A stretch of DNA of 53,722 bases from Nitrospira sp. (GCA_028819435.1 JAPPLK010000114.1:1-53722); one strand, 5' to 3'; counted from the stretch's first letter, positions 8,004-17,439 are shown. Notes: generated by a model from the letters alone, not told the origin. Translations and numbers: made by a program.

Positions 8004-8542
8004 AGATCCGGTCCACGACGATTCTGTCCGTTCGTCGAAACGGAGTCGTGGCCATGGGTTGCGACGGCCAAGTGACGGTCGGAACCACGGTGATGAAGGC
8101 CAACGCGCGCAAGGTCCGCCGTCTCCATCATGATCAGGTTGTTGCGGGCTTTGCCGGAGCCACGGCGGACGCCTTTACCTTATTTGAAAAATTCGAGGAG
8201 AAATTGGAAGAATATCGAGGCAACCTGACCAGGGCCGCCGTCGAGTTGGCAAAAGACTGGCGGACGGATCGCGTGTTGCGACGCCTCGAAGCGCTGTTGG
8301 CCGTCGCAGACTTGGATCGGTCGTTTCTTATTTCCGGTACGGGTGACGTCGTGGAACCGGAAGACGGGATCCTCGCCATCGGGTCAGGCGGACCGTATGC
8401 ACTGGCCGCGGCTCGCGCACTGATGGACCATTCTTCCTTGACGCCGCCGGAAATCGTCGACAAAGCCATGCGTATCGCCGGCGGCATCGATATCTACACC
8501 AATCACGAGATCGTGATCGAAGAACTGAAGGCACCCTCATGA
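8000..8542 (+). CDS. hslV: ATP-dependent protease HslVU, peptidase subunit
   Basis: A 180-residue N-terminal-nucleophile hydrolase that forms the proteolytic core of the HslVU complex. A five-residue propeptide (MKIRS) precedes [10 protein letters not shown]; its first Thr becomes the nucleophile after self-cleavage. [20 protein letters not shown] and [12 protein letters not shown] are strongly conserved HslV blocks. ATGA overlaps join it to xerC upstream and hslU downstream, so the three are probably co-translated. Confidence 0.96.
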   Translation: MKIRSTTILSVRRNGVVAMGCDGQVTVGTTVMKANARKVRRLHHDQVVAGFAGATADAFTLFEKFEEKLEEYRGNLTRAAVELAKDWRTDRVLRRLEALLAVADLDRSFLISGTGDVVEPEDGILAIGSGGPYALAAARALMDHSSLTPPEIVDKAMRIAGGIDIYTNHEIVIEELKAPS

Positions 8543-9915
8543 ATTCCGACGCCCCGGCGGTGAAACTCGATAGCTTGTCTCCTCGCGAAATCGTCGAAGT
8601 CCTCGACCGGTACGTGATCGGACAACGCGACGCCAAACGGATGGTGGCCATCGCCTTGCGAAATCGATGGCGCCGCCAGCAGCTCAGTCCGGAACTGCGT
8701 GAAGAAATTTTCCCGAAGAACATCGTCATGATCGGGCCGACGGGCGTGGGCAAGACGGAAATTTCCCGGCGATTGGCGAAACTGGCCGACGCCCCGTTCA
8801 TCAAAGTCGAAGCGTCGAAGTTTACCGAAGTGGGGTACGTGGGGCGCGACGTGGAATCGATCATCCGTGACCTGACCGAACAGTCGGTCAACCTGGTGAA
8901 AAGTTCGTCGCTTCAGCGAGTCGAACGGAAGGCCGAAGACGTGGCCGAAGATCACGTGCTCGATTTGTTGCTTCCTCCGAGTCCGTCTCGAACCGCGGAG
9001 GGGCAGGAGAATGAGCCGGGGCAACCGACGCCGGGTGACGCCACGCGACAAAAGCTACGCAAGCAATTACGGGAAGGCGGGCTGGATAACCGGACCGTGG
9101 AGATCGAAATCAAGGAGCGCGGGCTGCCCGTCGGGATTATCTCCAACGTCGGAGGCATGGAAGAACTGGAAAATCATTTGCGCGACATGCTTGGCGGGTT
9201 GATGCCCGGCAAGAAGAAAAACCGGGTCATGAAAATTCCCGACGCCCTGAAATATTTTGCACAGGAGGAAGCGCAGAAACTGATTGACATGGACGAAGTG
9301 ACGCGCGACGCCATCGAACGGGTCGAGCAATCCGGCATCGTCTTTTTGGATGAAATCGATAAAATCGCAGGCCGGGAGAAACACATGGGGCCCGACGTGT
9401 CACGGGAAGGCGTGCAACGGGATTTGCTGCCGATTGTCGAAGGAGCGACCGTCAACACGAAATACGGGCCGGTGAAGACCGACCATATTCTGTTTATTGC
9501 CGCCGGAGCGTTTCACGTGGCCAAGCCGACTGATCTGATTCCCGAGTTGCAGGGCCGGTTCCCCATTCGAGTCGAGTTGGAACCCTTGACCAAAGACGAC
9601 TTGGTGCGCATTTTGACGGAACCCAGGAACGCCCTGGTGAAACAATATCAGGCCTTGATGAAAACCGAAGACATCACGCTGGACTTTACGAAGGAAGGCA
9701 TTGACGCCATTGCAGCCATTGCCGTGGAGGTCAACGATCGTACGGAGAATATCGGTGCGCGCCGGCTGTTCACGATCGTGGAGCGGCTGCTCGAAGAAGT
9801 GTCCTTCGAGGCGCAGGAACTGCAAGAGAAAAAAGTGGTGATCGACGCACCGTACGTGCATGAACATTTGAAGGAGATCGTCAAGGACCAGGATCTGAGC
9901 CGGTACATCCTGTAG
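8539..9915 (+). CDS. hslU: ATP-dependent protease HslVU, ATPase/unfoldase subunit
   Basis: A 458-residue Clp/Hsp100 AAA+ ATPase that unfolds substrates and feeds them to HslV. Visible landmarks are [14 protein letters not shown] at the N-terminus, Walker [10 protein letters not shown], the pore motif GYVG, the I-domain (about residues 110-240), Walker [21 protein letters not shown] (sensor and arginine finger region) and the C-terminal LSRYIL that docks into HslV. Full length. It is the last gene of the trmFO operon; a palindromic repeat begins 33 bases after its stop. Confidence 0.97.
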   Translation: MNSDAPAVKLDSLSPREIVEVLDRYVIGQRDAKRMVAIALRNRWRRQQLSPELREEIFPKNIVMIGPTGVGKTEISRRLAKLADAPFIKVEASKFTEVGYVGRDVESIIRDLTEQSVNLVKSSSLQRVERKAEDVAEDHVLDLLLPPSPSRTAEGQENEPGQPTPGDATRQKLRKQLREGGLDNRTVEIEIKERGLPVGIISNVGGMEELENHLRDMLGGLMPGKKKNRVMKIPDALKYFAQEEAQKLIDMDEVTRDAIERVEQSGIVFLDEIDKIAGREKHMGPDVSREGVQRDLLPIVEGATVNTKYGPVKTDHILFIAAGAFHVAKPTDLIPELQGRFPIRVELEPLTKDDLVRILTEPRNALVKQYQALMKTEDITLDFTKEGIDAIAAIAVEVNDRTENIGARRLFTIVERLLEEVSFEAQELQEKKVVIDAPYVHEHLKEIVKDQDLSRYIL

Positions 9916-9947
9916 AAACGCAAGCCGTCGTTTCCGCCGTGAATTTA

Positions 9948-10026
9948 CTCCCTCTCCCTTGGTGGGAGAGGGCTGGGGTGAGGGGGAAGAAGAACTGGAT
10001 TCCCGCTAACGACTGCGGGAATGACA
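9948..10026 (+). repeat. Two dispersed palindromic repeats
   Basis: 9948-9986 is CCCTCTCCC, a short loop, GGGAGAGGG and a tail GCTGGGGTGAGGGGG, also found at 35990 and 43695. 9995-10026 is the TGGATTCCCGC...GCGGGAATGACA palindrome, found again near 11655, 27143 and 29424. Both can fold into hairpins and may act as terminators or mRNA stabilisers between hslU and argB. Confidence 0.7.
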
Positions 10027-10038
10027 AGTGGTTGTCCC

Positions 10039-10932
10039 ATGAACAGACTGATCAAGAAAGCGGACGTCCTCGTCGAAGCGTTGCCCTACATCCGGACGTT
10101 TGCGGGAAAGACCATCGTCATCAAATACGGCGGGAAAGCCATGGTTGAGGATGAACTGAAGGATGGCTTTGCCGAAGACGTGGTGCTGATGAAATACGTC
10201 GGCCTCCATCCCGTGATCGTGCACGGCGGCGGGCCGCAGATTGATCAAATGCTGTCCCGGCTGGGCATGAAGCCGACCTTCAGACGAGGCGTCCGGGTCA
10301 CGGATCAAGCCACCATGGACGTGGTCGAAATGGTCCTGGGCGGAAAGATCAACAAGGAAATCGTGACGATGCTCAATCAACACGGGGGGAAAGCCGTCGG
10401 CATCACCGGAAAGGACGCGCAGTTCATCGTGTGCAAACCGTTTTCCGCAAAGGCTTGGGCACAGGGGTTGAGCCACGAGCCTCACGGTCAGGCGGATGAA
10501 GAGTACGGCTTCGTGGGGGAGGTCGATCGGATCGAACCGCAGATCATCACGAAACTGCAGCAGGAGAACCTGATCCCGGTCATCGCTCCCATCGGTGTCG
10601 ATCGCAAAGGCAAACCGCATAACATCAACGCGGACCTTGTGGCCGGCGCCGTAGCCGGTGCATTGAAAGCGGAAAAACTGTTGATGCTCACCGACGTTCG
10701 GGGCATTCGGGGTGCCAACAACCGGCACCTGCCCACGGTGTCCAGGAAAGACGTCGAACGCATGGTGAAGAAGGGCACGATCAGTGAAGGCATGCTGCCC
10801 AAGGTGCGGGCCTGTTTAGCCGGTATCGAAGCCGGAGTGCAAAAGGCCCACATTATTGACGGCCGGATCGAGCACGCCGTCTTACTGGAGATTTTCACGG
10901 ACAAGGGAATCGGCACGGAGATCGTGGCATGA
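10039..10932 (+). CDS. argB: Acetylglutamate kinase
   Basis: A 297-residue amino acid kinase catalysing the second step of arginine synthesis, phosphorylation of N-acetylglutamate. IVIKYGGKAM carries the phosphate-contacting Lys, VIVHGGGPQID binds substrate, GGKINKEIV and NINADLVAGAVA are conserved, and TDVRG plus EGMLPKV close the active site. The start at 10039 is chosen over 10021 because the 18 extra bases belong to a dispersed repeat. The other arginine genes are not in this window. Confidence 0.95.
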   Translation: MNRLIKKADVLVEALPYIRTFAGKTIVIKYGGKAMVEDELKDGFAEDVVLMKYVGLHPVIVHGGGPQIDQMLSRLGMKPTFRRGVRVTDQATMDVVEMVLGGKINKEIVTMLNQHGGKAVGITGKDAQFIVCKPFSAKAWAQGLSHEPHGQADEEYGFVGEVDRIEPQIITKLQQENLIPVIAPIGVDRKGKPHNINADLVAGAVAGALKAEKLLMLTDVRGIRGANNRHLPTVSRKDVERMVKKGTISEGMLPKVRACLAGIEAGVQKAHIIDGRIEHAVLLEIFTDKGIGTEIVA

Positions 10933-10969
10933 CCCTATCCCTACTCCCTCTCCCCGCAGCCCTCACGAC

Positions 10970-11599
10970 ATGAAAATCACAAAATCGCAATCCGAGCGGA
11001 AGAATCGTGCCGTAGCGCCGCCACCGGACCGGAAGACCGTGTTGCTGCTGGTTCACCTGCAGAATGACTTTTGTCCGGGCGGAGCCTTGCCGGTTCCTGA
11101 AGGGGATCACGTTATCCCCGTGGCCAATGACTGGATCAGGTTTTTTGCCGGGCAGGGGTACGGGATTGTCGCCACGCGGGATTGGCATCCGGCGGACCAC
11201 TGTTCATTTCAGGAACAGGGCGGACCGTGGCCGCCGCATTGCGTGCAAGGGTCATTGGGAGCCCAGTTCCATCCGGATTTGAAGATGCCGCCCGGTACGC
11301 TGATCGTGTCCGGGGCCACCAATCCGAAAAAGGAAGCCTATTCCGGGTTTGACGGGACCACGTTGGACGAGCGTCTCGAAGATCTGGGGGCACAGACCCT
11401 GTACGTGATCGGGTTGGCCACGGACTATTGCGTGAAGCAGACGGTCCTGGATGCATGCAAGCTGGGGTTTCGCGTCGTGGTCCTGAGGGACGGCGTACGC
11501 GGGACCAACGTGAAACCCGGAGATTCAGATCGAGCGCTGGAAGCCATGCAGGAAGCCGGCGCCATCGTTGCCGATTCGGCCGATTTTGGTGTCGAGTGA
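10970..11599 (+). CDS. pncA: Nicotinamidase (PncA-like isochorismatase-fold hydrolase)
   Basis: A 209-residue cysteine hydrolase converting nicotinamide to nicotinate for NAD salvage. LVHLQNDFCPGGALPVP has the catalytic Asp, DWHPADHCSF the metal-binding Asp/His/His, KKEAYSGF the catalytic Lys, and GLATDYCVKQTVLDA the nucleophilic Cys. The ATG at 10970 (MKITKSQSER) is preferred; the longer frame runs back through the argB 3' end and a half repeat. The N-terminal 20 residues are basic and not conserved. Confidence 0.88.
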   Translation: MKITKSQSERKNRAVAPPPDRKTVLLLVHLQNDFCPGGALPVPEGDHVIPVANDWIRFFAGQGYGIVATRDWHPADHCSFQEQGGPWPPHCVQGSLGAQFHPDLKMPPGTLIVSGATNPKKEAYSGFDGTTLDERLEDLGAQTLYVIGLATDYCVKQTVLDACKLGFRVVVLRDGVRGTNVKPGDSDRALEAMQEAGAIVADSADFGVE

Positions 11600-11654
11600 C
11601 AACGTGACACCCAGTTATCTCTCTACCTGCAACGCACACCAGATAATCTCTTGC

Positions 11655-11687
11655 TGTCATTCCCGACATCTTTAATCGGGAATCCAG
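11655..11687. repeat. TGGATTCCCG-type palindromic repeat (reverse orientation)
   Basis: GTCATTCCCG...CGGGAATCCA lies between the convergent pncA and xthA genes. It is the inverted form of the repeat at 9995-10026 and probably serves as a bidirectional transcription stop. Confidence 0.6.
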
Positions 11688-11707
11688 TGTCTTTGCTTTT
11701 ACCCGAC

Positions 11708-12481
11708 CTACGCCACCTGCAACGCACACCAGACGGGTGTATGATCGGAAGGCTTCTCCTTCCCGCGGGGGCCTTTGTCCACCCCGGAGTCGACGAACAG
11801 GTCAGCCGCCTGCGGAGAGAGAAGCAGGTGGTTGATCCGTAACCCCTGATCCTTATTCCAGCACCCGGCCTGGTAATCCCAAAACGTGTACACGCCAACA
11901 TGGGGGTGCCGGGCGCGAAGCGCATCGGTCAAGCCCAAGTAACACAAGGTTTGAAACCGGGCGCGGGTTTCGGGGTGACAGAGCGCGTCGTTGGCAAACC
12001 CTTCGGGATCGTACACGTCGTCATCCGTGGGACAGACGTTGTAATCGCCGCCCAACACCAACGGCTCCTCGTGCGCCAGCAGGGTACGAGCGTGGGCGAT
12101 CAGGCGATCCATCCACGCCAGCTTGTAGGAAAATTTGTCCGTGTCGATCGGATTGCCGTTCGGCAGATAGATAGACGCGACGCGAATTGAGCCAATAACG
12201 GCTTCGAGGTACCGGGCCTGCACATCGGTCGAATCACCGGGCAACGTTCGTTGTTCCACCTCGATGGGCTGTTTCGCCAGAATCCCCACGCCATTGAAGG
12301 TTTTCTGTCCGACAAGCGCAACGTGGTAGCCCACGTCTTCAATCTCGGCGCGAGGGAACCGCTCCTCCGTAGATTTCAGTTCCTGGAGTAACAGGACGTC
12401 CGGGCTCACCTCTCTCAAATAGTCCGTCACGTGCGGCAAACGGACGTTGATGGAGTTCACGTTCCACGTGGCAATCTTCAT
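11708..12481 (-). CDS. xthA: Exodeoxyribonuclease III
   Basis: A 257-residue AP endonuclease/3'-5' exonuclease of the endonuclease-exonuclease-phosphatase family. MKIATWNVNSINVR, LLLQELKSTEERFP (metal-binding Glu), GGDYNVCPTDDDVYDP (Asp and Asn) and the C-terminal KPSDHTPVW (catalytic Asp-His) are all present. It lies 44 bases downstream of polA on the same strand, so the two base-excision-repair enzymes are probably co-transcribed. Confidence 0.95.
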   Translation of the reverse strand: MKIATWNVNSINVRLPHVTDYLREVSPDVLLLQELKSTEERFPRAEIEDVGYHVALVGQKTFNGVGILAKQPIEVEQRTLPGDSTDVQARYLEAVIGSIRVASIYLPNGNPIDTDKFSYKLAWMDRLIAHARTLLAHEEPLVLGGDYNVCPTDDDVYDPEGFANDALCHPETRARFQTLCYLGLTDALRARHPHVGVYTFWDYQAGCWNKDQGLRINHLLLSPQAADLFVDSGVDKGPRGKEKPSDHTPVWCALQVA

Positions 12482-12525
12482 GCCGGGAAGATTCTAAAGA
12501 GTTCCGTTGATTCGCGGCAAATTTC

Positions 12526-15330
12526 TCAATGCACGTTGCCCCACGATTGGCCTTGGCCTATGTCCACGGTCAGCGGCACAGACAGAGAAAGCGCGGGCAG
12601 GCACGCTGATTCCATGATGTCCTTCACCACGCCGGCCGTTTGATCGGCGACCGCTTCATCCACTTCAAAGAGCAATTCGTCGTGGACCGTCAGCAGCATG
12701 CGGGCTCGCGTGTCGAGGCCATGCCGCGCCAGTGTCGGGGGTACGCGAATCATGGCGCGTTTCAGCACGTCTGCGGCCGTGCCCTGGATTGGAGCGTTGA
12801 TCGCCGCGCGTTCGGCAAAATTGCGCCGGGCGGCATTCTTGTCGTGGATGCCCGGCACGTGGCACCGGCGCCCGAAGAGCGTTTCCACGTATCCATGTTC
12901 GCGACAGAACTGCTTGGTCCGGTTCATGTAGTCCTGGATGCCCGGGTATCGTTCAAAATAGGCCTTCATGTACGCCGCGGCTTCCTCGTTGGAAATGCCC
13001 AATTGGCGGCTCAGCCCGAACGCGCTGATCCCGTAGATGATGCCGAAATTGATGGCCTTGGCTTGCCGCCGCATTGCCGGGTCCACCGTGCCGGCATCAA
13101 CGCCAAACATCTGGGCTGCGGTCAGGGCATGAATATCCAGGCCTTCGTGGAACGCGCGTTTCAACGCGTCGATCCCGGCGACGTGGGCCAGGAGCCGGAG
13201 TTCGATTTGGGAGTAGTCCAAGGACAGCAGGATACGTCCGGGTTCGGCCACGAACGCATGGCGAATCTTTCGGCCGTCTTCGGTTCGAATGGGAATGTTT
13301 TGCAGGTTGGGATTTATGGAAGACAGGCGACCCGTGGACGCCGCAGCCATGGCAAAGGACGTGTGCACGCGACCGGTGCGCGGGTTGACCTGTTCGATCA
13401 GGGCGTCGGTATAGGTGCTCTTGAGTTTGTCGAGCTGTCGCCATTCCAGCACCGTGGCCGGCAGTTCATGTCCCTCGGCGGCCAGTGATTCCAGCACGTC
13501 GGCGCCGGTGGCATAAGCGCCGGATTTCCCCTTGTGCCCTCCCTCCAAGCGCAGTTCGTCGAACAGGACCTCACCGAGTTGCTTTGGGGAACCCACGTTG
13601 AATTCGCGACCAGCGAGCCGGTAAATGTCCTGCTCCAATGCATGCTGGCGTTCTGCGAATTCCCGGCTGAGTTGTTCCAGTTTCTCCCGGTCCACGCGGA
13701 TGCCGTCGGTTTCCATGCCGGCCAATACCGGCACAAGGGGCCGTTCCAGGGTCTCGTAGGGCGTCACCATGCGTTCGGCCAACAGGCGGGGTTTGAGAAA
13801 CCGGTGAAGCCGCAAGGTCACGTCCGCGTCTTCTGCGGCATAGGCCAGGGCCCGGTCCAGCGGAACCAGGTCAAAGGTGATTTGTGATTTCCCCGTGCCG
13901 GTCACGTCCTTGAACGGAATCGTCCGATGGTCCAAATGCAGCGCGGCCAATTCATCCATGCCGTGGCCATGGACGCCCCCGTCCAGGACGTAGGACATCA
14001 GCATGGTATCATCCAAAGGCGAAACGGCGACGTCGTATCGTCGCAGCACCACCACGTCGTATTTCAGGTTATGGCCGATTTTCAGCACCGAGGGATCGGT
14101 GAAGAGTGGCCTCAGCAGGTCCAGCGCCGCGTCGAGCGGAATTTGTTCGAGCGATTCCGGTTGTGGAGAAGGCGGCTCCTCCCCGGCGGTGGAACCTTCC
14201 GGTTCGGCCGCGGCCGCTGGCAGGCGGTGCGCGAGCGGGATGTAGCACGCGTGGTCGGGTTGTACGCACAGGGAGATACCGACCAGGTCCGCAAGGCTTT
14301 CATCCGGCGACGTGGTTTCCGTATCGAGTGCTACGGCACCGGCGTAGCGGGCCCGGGTTACCCAGTCCTGCAGGACTTCAATGGATTGGACCAGTTCGTA
14401 ACGGGTGCCGGCCGGAGTTTCTTCGGTCTTGGGCGTGGCTTCCCCGGAGGCCAGCCGGTGTTGAACCTTGGCCATGACCGACCTGAAGCCCTGTTCTTCG
14501 AGGAATGCCAGTAATTGCGCGGGGTCCGGGTCCTGGCGTCGCAACTCGGATACGGTTACGTCCATCGGCACGTCATCCCGTAGACGAACCAGTTCACGGG
14601 AGAGCTTGGCTTGCCCGGCGAAGTCAATAAGGCTTTGACGTCGTTTCGGTTGTTTGATTTCGGATGCCCGCACGAGCAGGGAATCCAGGTCGCCGTAGGC
14701 TTGAATGAGTTGGGCCGCGGTTTTCACGCCGATGCCGGGGACCCCCGGGACGTTGTCCGTGGAATCACCGGCCAAGGCTTGCACGTCCACGACCTGCTCC
14801 GGGCCCACGCCGAACTTTTCCTTCACCTCGGCCGGCCCGATCCTCCGGTTTTTGAGGGCATCGAACATGCTCACCCGGTCGGACACCAATTGCATCAGGT
14901 CCTTGTCCGAGGACACGATCATGACGTCGAACCCGTCCGCTTGAGCGCGTCGTGCATAGGTGGCGATCAGGTCGTCCGCTTCGAACCCGGGCCGTTCGAG
15001 GCATTCGACGTTGAAGGCCCGCGTCGCGTCGCGCACCAAAGGGAATTGGGGGATCAGTTCGTCGGGCGGGTCCGGGCGGTTGGCTTTGTACTCGGGAAAA
15101 ATCTCGTTGCGAAAGGACTCCCGGGCCGAATCGAAAATCACGGCCACGTGCGTGGCCTGAAGATCATCCAACAGTTTGAGCAACATGTTGGTAAATCCGA
15201 GAACGGCGTTCACGGGTGTCCCGTCCGGCCGGGTCAGCACCGGGAGTGCGTGAAACGCCCGGAACAGGAAACCGGACCCGTCCACCAAACACAGGTGCCG
15301 GTCCGGAGCGTCTCGGGATTCTGTTGTCAT
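12526..15330 (-). CDS. polA: DNA polymerase I
   Basis: A 934-residue family A polymerase for Okazaki fragment processing and repair. The 5'-3' exonuclease domain spans about residues 10-310 (LVDGSGFLFRAFHAL, GIGVKTAAQL helix-hairpin-helix). The 3'-5' proofreading domain keeps its acidic residues in ALDTETTSPDE and HNLKYDVVVL. The polymerase domain shows motif A LDYSQIELRLLAH, motif B KAINFGIIYGISAFGLS and motif C TVHDELLFEV. The start at 15330 (MTTESRDAP) is used; 64 upstream in-frame codons are not PolA-like. It is divergent from the gene at 15556. Confidence 0.97.
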   Translation of the reverse strand: MTTESRDAPDRHLCLVDGSGFLFRAFHALPVLTRPDGTPVNAVLGFTNMLLKLLDDLQATHVAVIFDSARESFRNEIFPEYKANRPDPPDELIPQFPLVRDATRAFNVECLERPGFEADDLIATYARRAQADGFDVMIVSSDKDLMQLVSDRVSMFDALKNRRIGPAEVKEKFGVGPEQVVDVQALAGDSTDNVPGVPGIGVKTAAQLIQAYGDLDSLLVRASEIKQPKRRQSLIDFAGQAKLSRELVRLRDDVPMDVTVSELRRQDPDPAQLLAFLEEQGFRSVMAKVQHRLASGEATPKTEETPAGTRYELVQSIEVLQDWVTRARYAGAVALDTETTSPDESLADLVGISLCVQPDHACYIPLAHRLPAAAAEPEGSTAGEEPPSPQPESLEQIPLDAALDLLRPLFTDPSVLKIGHNLKYDVVVLRRYDVAVSPLDDTMLMSYVLDGGVHGHGMDELAALHLDHRTIPFKDVTGTGKSQITFDLVPLDRALAYAAEDADVTLRLHRFLKPRLLAERMVTPYETLERPLVPVLAGMETDGIRVDREKLEQLSREFAERQHALEQDIYRLAGREFNVGSPKQLGEVLFDELRLEGGHKGKSGAYATGADVLESLAAEGHELPATVLEWRQLDKLKSTYTDALIEQVNPRTGRVHTSFAMAAASTGRLSSINPNLQNIPIRTEDGRKIRHAFVAEPGRILLSLDYSQIELRLLAHVAGIDALKRAFHEGLDIHALTAAQMFGVDAGTVDPAMRRQAKAINFGIIYGISAFGLSRQLGISNEEAAAYMKAYFERYPGIQDYMNRTKQFCREHGYVETLFGRRCHVPGIHDKNAARRNFAERAAINAPIQGTAADVLKRAMIRVPPTLARHGLDTRARMLLTVHDELLFEVDEAVADQTAGVVKDIMESACLPALSLSVPLTVDIGQGQSWGNVH

Positions 15331-15555
15331 GATCGTCAGCCTGGCTCTTGCCTTGCCTTTGTCGGGATTCCCATCGGTGCAGCGGACGGGCATCGGCTCG
15401 GCATCGCGCCATTCTATCAATCCGATAAGGAAAAATGCAGCTATAACGCGAGGCTCGGAGAGCAGTGGTGGGTCAGTTTGAATTTGTAGTCCCCCACTTT
15501 TTCCCTCTTTTCTCCATCGCATTATGATAGATTTCCGGCAAAGAAGTGAGGGACT

Positions 15556-16020
15556 ATGTTGTTGAGAAAGTCATTCCGTACCTTGGCGGGATTTGGCAAG
15601 CGAATCGAATTCTGGATTATTGGACGTATGCTCAAGGAAGGGCTTGACGTGTATCTTCCTTTGGTCGATGACGACGCGGTAGATGCACTCATTCGCCGAC
15701 CAAATGGCACCATTGCCTTGGTGCAGATCAAGGCGCGATCACAGGATGTACGTTCAGGCGACGCGGGACTCTTCGCTGGCATTACTCATCCCAAAAAACG
15801 CACAGATTATTGGTTCGTGTTTTATTCCGAACGAATGAACGAGATGTGGATCATCACCTCGAACGAGTTTATCAGAGAAAGCCACCAAAACAAGAAGGGC
15901 AAGAATGCAGGGAGCCGCACCATTTGGTTCAACGGAACGCGCCGCGGCATTGAGTATACGAAACCACGGTTTGAGAAATACGTGGCGGCTGATTTTAGCC
16001 GTATTGTCGGCAAGAAATAA
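15556..16020 (+). CDS. Putative PD-(D/E)XK-fold nuclease-like protein
   Basis: A 154-residue protein of no named family that I recognise. A basic N-terminal helix (LLRKSFRTLAGFGKRIEFWIIGRML) precedes VDALIRRPNGTIALVQIKARS, where the Asp and Q-I-K spacing matches the core of PD-(D/E)XK nucleases such as the DUF4365 group. The C-terminal half is rich in aromatics (DYWFVFYSERMNEMWII). It starts with GTGAGG 7-12 bases upstream. It is the first gene of an AT-rich accessory patch next to polA. Nuclease activity is inferred from the motif only. Confidence 0.5.
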   Translation: MLLRKSFRTLAGFGKRIEFWIIGRMLKEGLDVYLPLVDDDAVDALIRRPNGTIALVQIKARSQDVRSGDAGLFAGITHPKKRTDYWFVFYSERMNEMWIITSNEFIRESHQNKKGKNAGSRTIWFNGTRRGIEYTKPRFEKYVAADFSRIVGKK

Positions 16021-16086
16021 TGGCCGCCGCTTCATCGGCTTCGAGAAATTTTTGCAGACGAGGACGGGCGAGAACATCGAAAAGAC

Positions 16087-16145
16087 TCTGGATTCCCGAT
16101 TACAAATAGCCTGTCCTTGACGTTAGTAATCGAGGATCGCGAATG
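16087..16145 (+). repeat. TGGATTCCCG-type repeat, interrupted
   Basis: CTGGATTCCCGATTAC opens and GGATCGCGAATGAC closes the element, with CCTGTCCTTGACG inserted between. It appears to be a diverged or composite copy of the repeat at 9995. Confidence 0.45.
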
Positions 16146-16170
16146 ACGGCAAGGAGTTTGTACGGGAAAA

Positions 16171-16258
16171 CATAGCATTGCTATTTTTGCTATGATCTTA
16201 TGCGAAATTGCTATATTCAGCTATGTTTTTGCTATGCACTGCATAGCGTGATGCTATG
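16171..16258. repeat. Array of GCTAT(G) motifs at helical spacing
   Basis: GCTAT occurs at 16180, 16189, 16210, 16220, 16231 and 16253, and its inverse CATAGC at 16171 and 16242. Steps between the direct copies are 9, 21, 10, 11 and 22 bases, close to multiples of one helical turn. The array lies upstream of the gene at 16387 and could be a cooperative protein-binding region. Confidence 0.6.
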
Positions 16259-16350
16259 AAAAATAGGTGACTTATGTGTTTGGGGCGATGTCGAGGAGAA
16301 CGATCATGTATGAGGACTTGACGGGCAAGGCGTAGGTGCTTGTATTGAAC

Positions 16351-16380
16351 TTGTCTTTTCTTTTTCTGTTAAAATATACT
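16351..16380 (+). promoter_or_regulatory. Candidate promoter giving a leaderless transcript
   Basis: TTGTCT (16351-16356) and TATACT (16375-16380) are 18 bases apart. The ATG at 16387 lies only six bases after the -10 box, where transcription should start, and no SD precedes it. Confidence 0.4.
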
Positions 16381-16386
16381 CAAGCT

Positions 16387-16758
16387 ATGGATTCCATAAA
16401 AGACAAAATGGCGATTCACCATGAATCGACGCCCTTCTTCACTTTCGACAATGGATTGAATGCTCAAATGGGGTCTACAGGGATTTTTATTCGCCCCAAT
16501 GAAAATCCATTGAATCCACCTCTACGCTTTATTAGAAACTTCGTTGTTCCCGAAGATTTTGAGCAGAAAACCTTTCTTGATTATTTGGATGACGTTTACA
16601 CTTCCCCAGATCAAATAGAGCTTCTTCCAATAAAAAGAAATCCTTTGCTATCTTATCTATGGACCATACACCGCGTAAATCGTGTTATTAAACGGGTTTT
16701 TAGTAGCCTTCCTCGCATTGATGAATTAAAAAATGACGAACCACGAAGAACCTCCTGA
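16387..16758 (+). CDS. Protein of unknown function (123 residues)
   Basis: Not recognised. It begins MDSIKDKMAIHHES; an upstream in-frame start at 16336 would add a Leu-rich stretch encoded by promoter-like sequence and is not used. It has no signal peptide. The middle contains FDNGLNAQMGSTGIFIRPNENP and an acidic FLDYLDDVYTSPDQIE segment. The last 26 bases overlap the DUF2335 gene, so the two are probably expressed together. Strongly AT-rich compared with polA. Confidence 0.5.
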   Translation: MDSIKDKMAIHHESTPFFTFDNGLNAQMGSTGIFIRPNENPLNPPLRFIRNFVVPEDFEQKTFLDYLDDVYTSPDQIELLPIKRNPLLSYLWTIHRVNRVIKRVFSSLPRIDELKNDEPRRTS

Positions 16759-17143
16759 ATCACAGCTAAAACCTGACCCCATTCAGAAACTTCCCCCATT
16801 ACCACCAGGCGATCAAGGTCCTATCATAGAGTTTCGCGTAGGCCCATTCCCTCCACCTGATGAACTGCGACAGTACGAAGAACTCTTGCCAGGGTTCACA
16901 GACAGATCTATGACGTTTATTGAAAATGAGCAACGGGCGCAAATCGACGCACAGAATCAAGTATCCAGCAATCAAAGACTCCAAATAATATTGTCTGGGG
17001 TTATTTCCGCTTTGACAATTGTTGCAGGGGTGATTCTTGCTTTGTTGGGCTATCCATCCCAAGGGATAATATTTGGTCTAGGTGGTACACTGCTCGGAAC
17101 TATTCGATTTATTATTGGACGTTTTTTCAATGGACATGGATAA
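16733..17143 (+). CDS. DUF2335-family small membrane protein
   Basis: A 136-residue protein matching the DUF2335 pattern: a Pro-rich N-terminus, then PPPDELRQYEELLPGFTDR and a helix IENEQRAQIDAQ, followed by two predicted transmembrane segments (about residues 86-106 and 109-131, rich in Ile, Leu and Gly). The family has no established biochemical role and is often found in accessory DNA. It overlaps the preceding gene by 26 bases and ends 38 bases before the Cas2-like gene, so the three may form one small operon. Confidence 0.7.
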   Translation: MTNHEEPPESQLKPDPIQKLPPLPPGDQGPIIEFRVGPFPPPDELRQYEELLPGFTDRSMTFIENEQRAQIDAQNQVSSNQRLQIILSGVISALTIVAGVILALLGYPSQGIIFGLGGTLLGTIRFIIGRFFNGHG

Positions 17144-17181
17144 AATCCATTTCGTAGCTATAAGTTACGCAGGAGAAACCA

Positions 17182-17439
17182 ATGAAGTACATGATTTGCT
17201 ACGATTTGTATAAACCTGTTCAAAATTACGAGGCCCTCTATAAAACATTACGGGAAAATTTTGGAGCCACACGGGTTCTTTACTCTCAATGGGTCTTTCG
17301 CCGAATTAACACAAACGCTGCTGGTCTACGAGACTATTTCAAGAAATTTTTAGACAGTGACGACCGGCTCCTGATTGTTTCTCTCGATAGCTCCGACTGG
17401 GCCGGATGGAATCTCATGGCCAAGATTAGTGAATTGTAA
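17182..17439 (+). CDS. Orphan Cas2/SinR-like ferredoxin-fold protein
   Basis: An 85-residue protein with the Cas2/VapD-type ferredoxin fold: first strand MKYMICYDL ending in the conserved Asp, helix YEALYKTLRENFG, strand TRVLYSQWVFR and the late strand DRLLIVSLDSSDWAG. In Cas2 the Asp after strand 1 supports nuclease or structural roles; related stand-alone proteins are often annotated SinR-like. AGGAG lies upstream of the ATG. There is no cas1 and no repeat-spacer array in the window, so a CRISPR adaptation role is unlikely. Confidence 0.65.
   Translation: MKYMICYDLYKPVQNYEALYKTLRENFGATRVLYSQWVFRRINTNAAGLRDYFKKFLDSDDRLLIVSLDSSDWAGWNLMAKISEL

Noticed and set aside
12640-15489. Several long + strand frames opposite polA
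   Set aside because: PolA motifs A, B and C and both exonuclease sites are clear on the minus strand; the opposite frames have no family features.
15331-15522. N-terminal extension of PolA by 64 residues
   Set aside because: The extra residues do not resemble PolA; the conserved LVDGSGFLFRAFHAL lies just after the start at 15330.
17182-17439. CRISPR-Cas locus around the Cas2-like gene
   Set aside because: No cas1 or other cas gene and no regularly spaced repeat-spacer array was found on either strand; the GCTAT array is too short-period.
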